A DNA stretch of 64,000 nucleotides from Cyathus striatus (lineage: Eukaryota > Basidiomycota > Agaricomycetes > Agaricales > Nidulariaceae), in the NCBI GenBank assembly GCA_025738555.1, contig JAOVFP010000001.1, positions 7,254,001-7,318,000 on the forward strand, written 5' to 3'. The notes under the pieces are model-generated. The model searched no databases and was not told where the DNA came from. It was given only the letters and a program-made list of their open reading frames with translations. Below, in pieces: positions 47,382 through 59,012 of the stretch. The stretch's first letter is position 1. The number at the start of each line of letters is the position of its first letter. The translations under genes and the position numbers were made by a program.

Positions 47382-47903
47382 CTACCGTCTTCTCGACTTT
47401 TTACTCTTCTTTCCTTGATCCTTGTCCTTCCCAGGCTCCACTTCCGGTTCTTTATCCACCTCCACCTCCTCCTCCTCCTCCTCCTGCCGCATCCATGTCT
47501 CCCGCTCCTTCCTCTCCTTCTCAGCCTTCTCCGCGCGTTCCTCCTCCTTCCTCCTCTCATCCGCCTCATCCATCGCATGCACGAACCCCGTTATCCACTC
47601 CAAAACGCCCTGATACCCTCCAAAAAGGTACTCCACTCCAATAAGGAAGAATCGAACATAAAATCCGAGCCACGCAATGGCTTTAAACACGACCCAGAGG
47701 AGCTTTACGAGCGGAGGAAGGATTTTGATGCCGAAGAAGAGACATGTTAGGCCGGCGGTAATGTATCGTATTGGTTTGTTCAGGTAGCTTAGGAAGAGGA
47801 GGAGGGCGAGGAGTTCGAGTTGGGTTGTTAGTGCGTATGTTGATATGAGTGGGATGTGGGGGGTTAGGCTGGAGAGGCTGGGGAGGCTGGGGAGGAGAGC
47901 CAT
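47382..47903 (-). CDS. Small membrane protein with charged C-terminal tail
   Basis: An uninterrupted 173-aa frame starting MALLPSLPSL at 47903; an upstream in-frame Met lies in what looks like promoter sequence shared with the duplicated copies. Hydrophobic segments include LELLALLLFLSYL (residues about 30-42), ITAGLTCLFFGIKILPPLV, and AWLGFYVRFFLIGVEYLF, so about three membrane passes are likely. The last ~65 residues are a Glu/Lys-rich probable coiled coil (KEEERAEKAEKERKERE) ending in KKSKKSRRR. I do not recognise the family. Broken copies of this gene border both NACHT units (52308-52735, 57380-57636), so it was part of the duplicated locus. Its relation to NACHT function is unknown. Confidence 0.65.
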   Translation of the reverse strand: MALLPSLPSLSSLTPHIPLISTYALTTQLELLALLLFLSYLNKPIRYITAGLTCLFFGIKILPPLVKLLWVVFKAIAWLGFYVRFFLIGVEYLFGGYQGVLEWITGFVHAMDEADERRKEEERAEKAEKERKERETWMRQEEEEEEVEVDKEPEVEPGKDKDQGKKSKKSRRR

Positions 47904-48340
47904 GGACGGGGGGCGTTGAGGGTGGCAGTAGCTAGGTTGTGTGACCGATGTGACATGTTCGCTTTGCGGCACGTGAATAATTTGGACGGATCAGTTTCGG
48001 GACGGAGTCCGAATCGTACTACGTATCTTGTCGGCGAGCGCTACCCAAGCGCTACCGCTCTTGTTCTCAAACCACAACCTACCCAGTCTATTTCTTCAGC
48101 AGACATGTCACTTATTTCAGAAGCTGATTACAAGTCTCAACAATTATTTTGTCGTTCGACCCTCAACAGGCTGACAGCAGCGTTCTAGGAGAACTTTGGC
48201 ATATACAAAGTATATACGTACCGGTGATACTTGTTCAGACCTCTTTACCTTATTCCCCTCTTATTCCCGTAAGATTTTTTACAAATTTAATTATATAAAT
48301 AGAATGACAAACATACGGTAATATTCATAGCTACTGACAA

Positions 48341-51300
48341 CTATCTACGGTGCCGTGCTACTAAGCTAACCAAGAAACCTACGATTAGTACGTTCCTGAC
48401 CGACGAAGCTAACATGGGCAACCATTTGGTTTTAGTAGTTGTTTGATTCGACAGGACCCCATTGTCACACTCTACAGCAACTACTGGCGATATATGCTCT
48501 GGTGACCTACTGTGTGTTGTCCCGAGACCCACAAGTTCTTCCACCTTCGAATCATCAACTTGATCACGGATGGCCGGCTTATGATTCAGCAAGCTTTCAC
48601 CCACGAAATTTATGGTATCCTTGTCGACTCCTGTGCTTCGAATTACATCTGGTTCTTTTGTTTGTTCAATCTGCAATTTCTCCTGTGGGACTTCACTTGG
48701 TTTTGATACTACTTCGATCTTTGTATTTTTATCACCGGGCTGGTCCTCTGTTAATTCGCTCTCCCCTATCGCCACTGCAGGAAGACCCAGTGCTGTCCCG
48801 AACCTCAAATCACCAACTTGATCATGCATAACAGGCTCTTGATGTAAGACTTCGCTCGTGGACTTCGTGGCGTCCTCTTCAACCTTCGTGGTTTCGACGG
48901 TACATACAGGTTCACTTACCCGTTTAATCTCTGGCGGTATGAACTCTCCTGGAATACTTTGTGCTGTCCCGAGATTTACAAGTTCTTCCACCTTCGAATC
49001 ATCAACTTCATCATGGCTAACCAGCTTATTAAGTAAGCTTTCGCTCGCGGAGTTTGTGGTATCCTTAACGACCTTTGTGCTTTGGATGGTACCTGGTTTG
49101 TTTTCCTGTTTAATCTGCGCATTCTCCAGTGATACTTCACTTGACTTCGCCATTACTTCAATCTTCGCCGTCCCATTATTTTTTTCCTCTGTTTCGCTGA
49201 ACCCCTCTCCTGAACCATCCGTTTTGTCGCTTCGATGAGTATTTGATTCTGATTTGCATTGAGCCATATCCTCCACCTCTTCGTCTTCAGTTTCATTCCC
49301 CTCTTTAATGTTTTTCGTATTATTATGCTGAATCTGGCTCAAGTCCGACTCGACTTGATTTACCCGGCCTTCAACCGAACTTGCTCGGGCTTCGTTTGAC
49401 AGACAAGTCGTTTTTGGACTCTTATTCTGAATCATATCAGAATTTATGTCGTTTTTCACTGAATCAACAACCTCTACGCTGTCTTGATTATTTTTGGTAA
49501 TATTTTCTTCCTGGGCATTTATGGGACTTCTGTTGATATAAACCTCTTGCATTATAATACTCCGCTGCAGCAATCATTAGCCTTGATAAATAAATGAATT
49601 ACAGTAAAATTACCTGTATGTATACATCAGCTGATCTCAGTAGATTCTGTACACTTACATGCATATCGCGCATATTAGGTTTTTGGAAATCTCTGAATGG
49701 AAAAAGGGTCCTAGCCGGAAATCCCGCTAGAATCCTATCGACAGTCACGATTGACATTTCATAAAATGCTTCTAGATCACTATCCGCTGATGGTTTGAAT
49801 TTCTCTAACAGATAATTTAAAATGAGTGGAAGCCATTTTTTATCTTTAATTCTGTTAGTAAATAGCAGTTAGACGGGATTATATTGAAACGAGGAGGTTC
49901 ACACCAACAATATTTGCTCTGTGCAGAGTTTCATGTATAAAAGCTGACTTTTTGCGCTGCTCAGATAGAGGTGTTTTCCACGCTCAGGTCTCTCCAACAA
50001 CATTGCAAGCCAGCATTGATATCTACTGTATGGGAAACTCGGATATCGCGCCGACATCTTAACATGAACTATCGCGTCCAATATTAATTCTTCCTTCAAG
50101 TCAATTGAGAAATATGTGGACAACAATCTTTCATCGACGATCTCAGTCATACGATCACATATATCTTGTATCTTTTCTCTTGCTGGAGATGCGAAGTCCT
50201 ACGTCGCAAATCAATCAGAAATGGATGATTACCTGTCAGCCAAGAGCACTACTTACCGAGGAGGATGTTTTAGTAAAATCGAATGTGAAGAAACAATCAA
50301 GTGCATTGTTGAAACTGGATTCGTCGAATAAGCTCAGAACTTTTTCCAGTGTTAGGCTTGATCGAATGTCTCCCAGCAAATCATCGTCAAATCCACTGTG
50401 TTTAATATGCCAAAAGTAGTATTCACATGAATACTTCTGCGCAGGCAGTAGTTTGAACTGAGACTGGCATTCCGATAACCTACTAAAGCAATATTGTGCA
50501 ATATCTTTGTGAGCTTTATCCTCAGCAATATAGAACTCTCCTGATCTAGAGGAATCTATCAAGAAATCTCCAAACGATGCATGATAGAATCGGATATTGT
50601 TTTTTTTATCATCGGAACTGAAACTGGGGATAAATAAAATCGAGTGAAGGTCTGCGACCAAAAGCTGAAGTTTAGCTTGCTCCTTTGATATAAAAAATGC
50701 CATATTTTCGATGGTATGCATATAAACTGGAGAAATAAATAATAGCATTTTAAATATGACTGAGGTTGAATCATCCGGGTCATTCAAACCAGCCGCAGCG
50801 ATCGAGAGGATATGGGTATAAAGGATATCCAGTGGAGTGTAAGGGGATTCTTTAAACTTCGATCCCGTACCAATGATAGTGCGGAGGCTTTCTCTAGGAT
50901 CCCGACGAGCATTCTTCAGGTATTTCATAATTGTGGATACATATATAAATTGACCAGATGATTTATCGACTAAAGTCTCAATATCCCTCGAAGTAGGCCA
51001 GTTAGAGTCTTGGGATATATATGATCGTAGAGTGTGGCCACGTTTTAGCGCCGCGAACTCACTTCGAAGATATGTCTTTATATCTTTATCCGGTTCATAG
51101 TCTTCATTAAGAACTATTCGAGCACACATTTCGGAGACAGTGTGCGCGTCGAAAGTATTTCTGATCTCTAGTTCAGGCCTGCTAGCAATCAGAAAACGCA
51201 GCCTGAGAGTTGGCTGTTGAGAGAAAATAGCCGAAATCATCATCACGATGTTGGACTGCATTTGAGCGTCATGGCATTCATCTAAGCCATCGATAACCAC

Positions 51301-51915
51301 CAACGTCGGGAGATGCGAATTAGCCGGGTCCGGCAGTCTCTCATATACTTGGGCCAGAGGATCCAGTATCAACTTCTGCATTTGCGCCTCCATAGAATAT
51401 GATAACAATGCGGGATCTTTCTCCAGCTGATCAACGATGTAGTCCCTTGCACCAGGTATTACGATGGCAAGCTGACATGCAATAGTGGGTACAAGCCTAT
51501 TTCCGTCGTTTCTTCCAATCCCTGTGACCGTCCGTGAGAAGAAGAAACTGGAGAGGAGCTTCTTTTCACGGTCGCATTTCTCACAAACAGTTTGAGCAAT
51601 CGACGATTTACCGGCTCCAGCTGGTCCAGATAACCACATCATATGTTCTTTTGGGTTTTCAGAGTTAACCCAGCTCATTATATCCTCAAGTACAGCAATT
51701 CGTGTTTCAGGGTGGCATTTTGGTGCATCATACCGCTCCCCTGATTGATGTCCTGCGCCGAGACAAGCAGAAGCTGCGAGACGGTGGAGCTCTGAAGCAC
51801 ATCAATTGACTAATAACTAATAGCATCCCACAGTAAGACATGACTTACGAGTTTCTCCTCGCCCATCGACTGCAAACAATTGGTTTATATTGAAATCATG
51901 CGCCTGGTTGAACAT
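48341..51915 (-). CDS. NACHT-domain NLR-like protein with acidic, tail-anchored C-terminus (copy 1)
   Basis: Exons 51915-51849, 51791-50257, 50198-49909, 49851-49614 and 49564-48341 sum to 3354 bases (1117 aa). The N-terminus MFNQAHDFNINQLF is the short start typical of basidiomycete NACHT proteins, followed by GERYDAPKCHPETR. The P-loop GPAGAGKSS is at residues ~78-86, Walker B LVVIDGLDE at ~186-194 and sensor RFLIASRPE at ~220. Family blocks PYTPLDILYTHIL and FYHASFGDFLIDSSRSGEF follow. NACHT ATPases switch by NTP-driven oligomerisation, and fungal ones act in heterokaryon incompatibility and cell death. No WD40, ankyrin or TPR repeats follow. Instead come a helical region and ~400 acidic residues with repeated VDDSKVEELV(N/G)LGT, ending in NVLIVGFLVSLVARHRR, a likely tail anchor. 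Intron 3 uses donor GTTGGT. Complete. Confidence 0.85.
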
Positions 51916-52276
51916 CGTGAGCACAGAGGTGGAGGGGAATTGAAGAAGACGTAGAACCAAAGAGTGGTATGTCTTATGGGTGGTGACTCGCCGAAGCCTC
52001 GTGTTCAATGTGCACATAATCAAATGGTCACCAATGTTAGTGGTTACATATAAATGAAGTACACGCTTGCACGCTGACTACTATATACGTCGTAGCATGA
52101 TAATAGCACTAGCTCTGATACTATGAGCGGAACCATGCGCTCTGTACTTATGTTATATGATGGTGAACATGTTCAATGAGCCTACTAAACACCGGCTGTC
52201 AGACCCTGCACATCTTAATGAAGTCCAGCTGGCTCGAGCATGAAACCTAATTACATCCCAACGACAAAGAATCTAA

Positions 52277-52307
52277 CTTAAAACCATAGCGTAGCTATGG
52301 TTTTAAG
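52277..52307. repeat. Perfect hairpin in the unit 1/unit 2 junction
   Basis: CTTAAAACCATAGC, loop GTA, then the exact complement ending at 52307. The equivalent site at 57363-57398 is degraded. The right arm overlaps the start of the membrane-gene remnant. Confidence 0.6.
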
Positions 52308-52735
52308 CAGGGCCCATATTAGCGACGTGGCGTTCCGAGCGGAGGGAGGATTCCGATACTGAAGATAAGATGTGACGTGAGCCTGAGACCGGCGATGATG
52401 AATTGTGTTGGTTTGTTCAGGTAGCTTCAAGGTAGCTTAGGAAAGGGAGGAGTTCTTGTTAATGCGTAGATGGGTGAAGCTGGAGAGGCTGGGCCGCGGA
52501 GCGAGCCACGCATGGACCTGCCATAGCCCATGGAGCCTAGATGCCGAAGAAGAGACATGTTGGGCCGGCGGTGATGTATCGTATTGGTTTGTTCAGATAG
52601 CTCAGGAAGAGGAGGAGGGTGAGGAGTTCGAGTTGTGTTGTTAGTGCGTAGGCTGACACGAGGGGGATGCGAGGGGCCAGGCCGGAGAGGCCGGGTAGGC
52701 CGGGGAGGAGAGCCACGGACGCGGGGCGTTAAGGG
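52308..52735 (-). pseudogene. Two partial copies of the small membrane-protein gene
   Basis: 52540-52735 matches 47728-47915 closely, but the start codon complement CAT has become CAC (GAGCCACGG), and the 3' half is missing. 52308-52535 is an older, more diverged partial copy with insertions (GTAGCTTCAAGGTAGCTTAGG). Both are broken and probably silent. Confidence 0.75.
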
Positions 52736-53221
52736 TGGTAGTGGCTAGGTCGTGTGACCGATGTGACGTGTTCGCTTTTCGGCACGTGAAGAATTTGGAC
52801 GGATCAATTTCGGGACGGAGTCCGAATCGTACTACGTATCCTGTCGGCGAGCGCTACCCAAGCGCTACCGCTCTTGTTCTCAAACCACAACCTACCCAGT
52901 CTATTTCTTCAGCAGACATGTCACTTATTTCAGAAGCTGATTACAAGTCTCAACAATTATTTTGTCGTTCGACCCTCAACAGGCTGACAGCAGCGTTCTA
53001 GGAGAACTTTGGCATATACAAAGTATATACGTACCGGTGATACTTGTTCAGACCTCTTTACCTTATTCCCCTCTTATTCCCGTAAGATTTTTTACAAATT
53101 TAATTATACAAATAGAATTACAATCATACGGTAATATTTATAGCTACTGACAACTATCTACGATGCCGTGCTACTAAGCTAACCAAGAAACCTACGATTA
53201 GTACGTTCCTGATAGACACAG

Positions 53222-56200
53222 CTAACATGAGCATATAATTGATTTTAGTAGTTGTTTGATCCGACGGGACCCCATTCGCACACTCTCCAGCAACTTCTGG
53301 CAGTATGTGCTCTGGTGGACTACTGTGTGTGTTGTCCCAAGACCCACAAGTTCTTCCACCTTCGAATCATCAACTTGATCATGGATAGCCGGCTTATGGT
53401 TCAGCAAGCTTTCGCCCGCAAAACTCATGGCATCCCTGCCTACCATGGCACCCGCTTCTCCCGCCTGTTCAATCTGCGGTTTCTCCTGTGGGACGTCACT
53501 TGGCTTCGATATTACTTCGATCTTTGCATTTTTATCATCAAGCTGGTCCTCTGTTAATTTGCTCTCCCCTACCTCCACTGCAGGAAAACCCAGGACAGTC
53601 CCGAACCTCAAATCGCCAACTTGATCATTCATAACAGATTCTTGATGTACAACTTTGCTCGTGGACTTCGTGGTTTCGACGGTACATACAGCCTGAGGTT
53701 CACTTGCTCGTTTAATCTCTGGCGGGATGAACTCTGCTGGAATACTTTGCTCTGTCCCGAGATTTACAAGTTCTTCCACCTCCGAACCATCAACTTCATG
53801 ATCATGGCTAACAGGCGTATTAAGTAAGCTTTCACTCGTGGACCTTGTGGTATCCCTATCGACCTTTGTGCTTTGGATGGTACCAGGTTCGTTTTCCTGT
53901 TTAATCTGCTCATTCTCCAGCGATACTTCACTTGACTTTGCCATTACTTCAATCTTCGCCGTCCCATTATTTTTTCCCCCTGTTTCGCTGAACCCCTCGC
54001 CGGAACCATCCGTTTTGTCGCTTCGATGAGTATTTGATTCTGATTTGCATTGAGCCATATCTTCCACCTCTTCGTCTTCAGTTTCATTCCCCTCTTTAAT
54101 GTTTTTCGTATTATGCTGAATCTGGCTTAAGTCTGACTCGACTTGATTTTCCCGGCCTTCAGTCGAACTTGCCCGGGCTTCGCCTAGTAGACAAGTCGTT
54201 TCCGAGCTCTTATTTTGAAACGTATGAGAATTTAGGTCGTGTTCCACTGGATCATCAACCTGAACCTGCGCCCCTTGGGATTCATAATTGGACCCTTCCC
54301 CATTTATTACAAAAATATTCCCAAAAGGAGATTCCTCAGAAACTGTGCTTGCTGGTATTTTGTGTTTCGCTACGTTGTCTTGATTATTTTTGGTAATATT
54401 TTCTTCCTGGGCGTTTACGGGACTTTTCTTCATATAAACCTCCTGTTCTATAATACTTTGTAGCTCACTCATTCTTAACATATTGCACTGCTGCTGCAAT
54501 TATTAGATTTGATCAATAAATGAATTACAATAAAATCACCTGTGTGTATGTTTGAACCGATATCAGTAGATTCTGTGCGCTTACACGTACATCGTCCCTA
54601 GAAGGCTTGGGAGTTCCAAATAACCGCGCAAAAAAGCCCTTCTTTTTGTTGGGTTTCGTTAGAATCCTATCGTGAGTCTCGCTTGACATGCCGGTCAGAT
54701 TTGCGTTGAGTCCCGTTAGAATCCTATCGACAGTCTTGCGTGACATTTCATAAAATGCTTCTAAATCGCCGTCCGCTGATGGTTTGAATTTCCCGAACAG
54801 ATAATTTAAAATGAATGGAAGCCATTTTTTATTTTCAATTCTGTTAGTAAATAGCAGTTAGACGGGATTATATTGAAATGAGGAAGCTCACACCAACAAT
54901 ATTTGCTCTGTACAGAGTTTCATATATAAAAGCTGACTTTTTGCGCTGCTTAGATGGAGATGTTTTCCACGCTCAGGTCTTTCCAACAACATTGCAAGCC
55001 AGCATTGATATATACTGTATTCTAATTCCGGATACCGCGTCAACTTGGTGATATGAATTATTGCATCCAATATTGATTTTTCCTCCGAGTCAATTGATAA
55101 ATATGTGGACAAGAGTGTTTCATCGACGATCTCAGCCATGCAGTCACATATATCTTGTATCTTTTTCATTGCTGGAAATGCGAAGTCCTACGTCACAAAT
55201 CAATCAGAAATGGATAACTATCTGTCTGCAAAGTGCTATACTTACTAAATCTCTTGCAGTAAAATCAAATGTGAAGAAACAATCAAGTGCATTGCTGAAA
55301 CTGGCGTCATTGAATAAGCTGAGAACTTTTCGCAGTGTTAGGTTTGATCGAAGATTTCCCAACAATTCGTCGTCAAATCCACTGTGTTTAATATGCCAAA
55401 AGTAGTATTCACGTGAATACTCCTGCACACGCCGTAATTTGCTCTGAGGTTGACATTCCGATATCCTACTAAAGCAGTATTGTGCAATATCTTTGTGAGC
55501 TTTATTCTCAGCAATATAGAACTCCCCTGATCTAGAAGAATCTATCAAGAAATCTCCAAACGATGCATGATAGAATCGGATATTGTTTTTGTTCTTGTTG
55601 GAATCACTGTCATCGGAACTGAAACTGGGGATAAATAAAATTGAGTGAAGGTCTGCGACCAAAAGCTGAAGTTTAGCTTGCTCCTTTGCTATAAAAAATG
55701 CCATATTTTCGATAGTATGCATATAAACTGGAGAGATAAATAACAGCATTTGAAATATGACTGTAATCGAATCATCCGTGTCCTTTAAACCAGCCGCAGC
55801 GATCGAGAGGATATGGGTATAAAGGATATCCAGTGGAGTGTAAGGGGATTCTTTAAACTTCGATCCCGTACCAATGATAGTGCGGAGGCTTTCTCTAGGA
55901 TACCGACGAGCATCCTTAAGGTATTTCATAATAGTGGATGCATATATAAATTGACCAGATGATCTATTCACCAACATCTTGATATCCTTCGAAGTCGGCC
56001 AGTTGAGATCATCTGATAGATATGATCGCAGAGTGTGACCACGTTTTAGCGCAGCGAATTCACTTCGAAGATACGCCTCTATATCTTTATCCGGGTTATA
56101 GTTTTCATTAAGAACTATTCGAGCGCATATTTCGTAAACACTGAGCGAGTTAAAAGTATTTCTAATCTCTAGTTCAGGCCTACTAGTAATCAGAAAGCGC

Positions 56201-56969
56201 AGAATAGTTGGCTGTTGAGAGAAGATAGCAGAGATCATTGTCACGATATTAGACTGCATTTGAGGGTCATGACATTCATCTAAGCCATCGATAACCACTG
56301 AAGTCGGGAGCCGAAAATTACTGATACGTGCCATCAGTTGAGTGGCGGTAGAATCAGGATTATGAGAATTGGCCGGGTCTGGCAATTGCTCATATACTTG
56401 GGTTAGAGGATCCAGTACCAACTTCTGCATTTGCACCTCCATTGAATATGATAACAATGCAGGGTCTTTTTCTAGCTGATCAACGATGTAATCCTTTGCT
56501 TCAGGTATTGCGATGGCAAGCTGACATGCAATAGTGGGCACAAGTGTATTTCCATCGTCTCTTCCAATCCCTGTGGCCGTCCGTGATAAGAAGAAGCTGG
56601 AGAGGAGCTTCTTTTCACGGTCGCATATCTCACAAATAGTTTGAGCAATCGATGATTTTCCAGCTCCAGCTGGTCCAGATAACCACATTATAGGTTTATT
56701 CGGGTTTGTAGAGTTGACCCAACTCATTACATCTTGAATTACAGCAATTCGTGTCTCAGGATGGCATTTTGGCGCATCGAATCTCTCCTTTGATCGATGT
56801 CCCGCGCCGAGACAGGCAGAATCTGCGAGATGATGGAGCTCTGGGGTACATAAGTTGATTAGTAGCTAATTTAAATTCATACCACAGTAAGACATGACTT
56901 ACGAGTTCCTCCTCGTCCATCGACTGCAAACAATTGGTTTATATAGAAATCATGCGCCTTGTTGAACAT
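53222..56969 (-). CDS. NACHT-domain NLR-like protein, copy 2, C-terminus frameshifted
   Basis: The paralogue uses the same five exons: 56969-56903, 56840-55246, 55187-54898, 54840-54540 and 54493-53222 (3525 bases, 1174 aa). It starts MFNKAHDFYINQLF. The P-loop GPAGAGKSS, Walker B SVVIDGLDE and sensor RFLITSRPE are intact, as are LDILYTHIL and FYHASFGDFLID. It has ~18 extra residues before Walker B and an insertion in exon 4 (repeated RILTGLN- and RILTKPN-type phrases plus KKKGFFARLFG). The acidic repetitive tail is conserved, but a TG run at 53324-53331 has four TG against three at 48511-48516. This shifts the frame after GLGTTH, replaces the end with an unrelated basic stretch and loses the hydrophobic anchor still encoded just downstream. 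The product may be soluble. Confidence 0.82.
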
Positions 56970-57379
56970 CGTGAGCACAGAGATGGAGGGAGAATTGAAG
57001 AAGGCGTAGAACCAAAGAGTGGTATGTCTTATGGGAGGTGACTCACCGAAACCTCGTGTTCAGTGCATACATAATTAAGTGGTCACCAGTGCTAGTGGTT
57101 ACATATAAATAAAGTACACGCTTGTTCGCCGACTACTATATACGTCGTAGCATGATAATAGCACTAGCTCTGATGCTGTGAGCGGAGCCATGCGTTATGT
57201 ACTCTTGCTACATGTCGGTGAGCTTTTTTGTATGTTATATGATATTGAACTTGTTCAATAAGTCTATCAAACACTGGCCATCGGACTCAGCACATCTCGC
57301 GTCTTAATGAAGTCCGGCTGGCTCGAGCATGAAACTTAATTACATCCCAATGAGAAAGAATCTAACGTAAAATCATAGC

Positions 57380-57636
57380 TACGCAATGGTTTTAAACAGG
57401 GCCCATAGTAGCGGCGTAGCGTTCCGAGCGGAGAGAGGATTCTGATACCGAAGATAAGACATGACGTTAGCCTGAGACCGGCGATGATGAATTGTATTGG
57501 TATGTTCAGGTAGCTTCAAGGTAGCTTAGGAAGGGGAGGATGGTGAGGAGTTCTTGTTGGTGCGTAGATGGGTGAAGCTGGAGAGGCTGGGCCGCGGAGT
57601 GAGCCACGCATTGACTTGCCATGGCCCGTGGAGCCT
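57380..57636 (-). pseudogene. Membrane-protein gene remnant at the end of unit 2
   Basis: Aligns with 52308-52535 (GGTTTTAAACAGGGCCCATA, GCGTTCCGAGCGGAG, GTAGCTTCAAGGTAGCTTAG, GAGAGGCTGGGCCGCGGAG). It stops at the insertion point of the 57646-60173 transposon. No intact frame. Confidence 0.7.
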
Positions 57637-57773
57637 CATGGAACCCAGGCTCCTAAAACCATCCTCTCGAATCTCGAGTAGCTTCCTATGTTTTTGTAGA
57701 GGCAAACAGTGGTAAATATTTATTCGGGACAAACAAAAACAAGGAAGCTGCTCGATATTGAGAGGCTGGCATA

Positions 57774-58432
57774 CAGTATACAACCATCACATGTGACACT
57801 ATCGCTTCGCGTGACAATCTTTCTTATTTTGCTTCTCCTGATCTCAAATCTACACCTATTACACCAATTCTTTTTGAATAGTAAGGAATAGCATAATGTA
57901 AAAATGTTCCAGAAAGTAGCTATTCAAAATGTTTACATTCCGATGGATTATATGCAAAACAAAATGAGGGGTTTGGATAATTTAGTGAATTTCAAAAATT
58001 CTGTGACTTGTATTGTTGTGAAAAATCAGGAATCATCACTCTTAAAGTATATAGTTGTTGAGGACAAGCACTAATCTACATTTTCTATTGTTTTTATTGA
58101 GCTATAGAATTACAGATTGTGTGATATCCACTATCTTGCAAGACATCAAAACTTTATTTATAAACTGATCCAGGACTTCGGCACTACTAATTTTGAATGG
58201 TTTCGTAATAAATAATTGACTGTCACGCCACCTGGTGCTGATCAAAATCCATTCCCATCCACCATTTTGCATATTTAGCCAGCTTCTCTTCATCTAATGC
58301 ATTAAATATTTTACAGTAGAATTCATGATGTACTACGCTATCTCCCCATATAGCATTTGTAAAAATTGGAGGAAGGAACAAAGAGTCATGATGACATCAT
58401 GTTTTTCTGTCATGTGTGACGGTTGTATACTG
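57774..58432. mobile_element. Nested Tc1/mariner-like MITE (659 bp)
   Basis: Ends are CAGTATACAACC at 57774 and its complement GGTTGTATACTG ending at 58432, extended by (A/G)TCACA(T/C)GTGACA-type inverted repeats. TA dinucleotides flank both sides (57772-57773, 58433-58434). The opposite arm of the host element preserves the empty site (complement at ~60047: GGCATAACTGG) with a single TA, which proves insertion at TA. A 63-codon minus-strand frame at 58293-58102 inside is not recognisable as a transposase. It is non-autonomous. Confidence 0.93.
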
Positions 58433-58764
58433 TAACTGGTTGCCGACATTTCTCCATGGACCCTTTCCATCAAAAGGGACATCGATAGTAGCACTCACTA
58501 GCGACCGTGTTCCCACTGCTATGGTGCGCAGCACTTAGTCACCACCAACTTTGTGCAACCAAAATGACTTCGTGAGAAAAAGTTCTATGGCTTATTCCTC
58601 TTGCCAAAGTGCTTAGTTTGATGAGGGGAATAAAATGCCCAGACAGATTTTTGAAATTTGCAAAACTGACGGAGATATAATTTTTGATCAACCCAAATTC
58701 TGTCGCATTATGTAACACCTTCCAAATATGTTAATATATTCCCACAATTCCTGTATTAGTAATC

Positions 58765-59012
58765 AAAGGGAGAGGTATAGCACCGTGAAGTCTTCCCACT
58801 TTCCTTCCAAATCTTCGAAGTCAGATGGCATATGAATGACAGTTCCATCTCATCCCACACCGTCTTCATATTCACTGTCTGGTACGTCGCTATTGGATTG
58901 GATTGCATGATCAATTGGTGTTGAATTGTCATATAAGCCCAATTTCTGGTGAGCCTTGGCTTCTCGAGCTCGTGCAGCAGCTATCTTTTGGGCTTTTTGT
59001 GGTCCAGCCATT
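58765..59012 (-). pseudogene. Remnant of a transposon-encoded N-terminal region
   Basis: The frame starts MAGPQKAQKIAAARAREAKA at 59012, continues to SEYEDGVG, hits TGA, and resumes as MPSDFEDLEGKWEDF. The basic N-terminus followed by an acidic part looks like the start of a DNA-binding transposon protein. Family not recognised. It lies in the non-autonomous element, so it may be all that is left of the element's original coding region. Confidence 0.4.

Larger units (their letters stand above)
47728..52535. repeat. Tandem segmental duplication unit 1 (NACHT locus)
   Basis: From GATGCCGAAGAAGAGACATG at 47728 the sequence matches 52540 onward through the whole NACHT gene and its upstream region, ending near 52535 against 57636. 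The unit is ~4.8 kb. Confidence 0.88.
52540..57636. repeat. Tandem segmental duplication unit 2 (NACHT locus)
   Basis: Matches 47728-52535 in the same orientation. The right end (57380-57636) repeats the junction sequence at 52308-52535, which shows the array grew by duplication between membrane-gene fragments. Confidence 0.88.

Noticed and set aside
47916..48188. 90-codon plus-strand frame, nearly identical to 52735-53001
   Set aside because: Conserved only because the whole segment is duplicated. It lies in the region upstream of the membrane-protein gene, overlaps it, and has no domain; the third copy (60205-60385) does not keep the frame.
51817..52023. An upstream Met (52023) as the start of NACHT copy 1
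   Set aside because: The Met at 51915 matches the short MFN-type N-terminus of the family and the equivalent position in copy 2; the extra upstream residues are not supported there.
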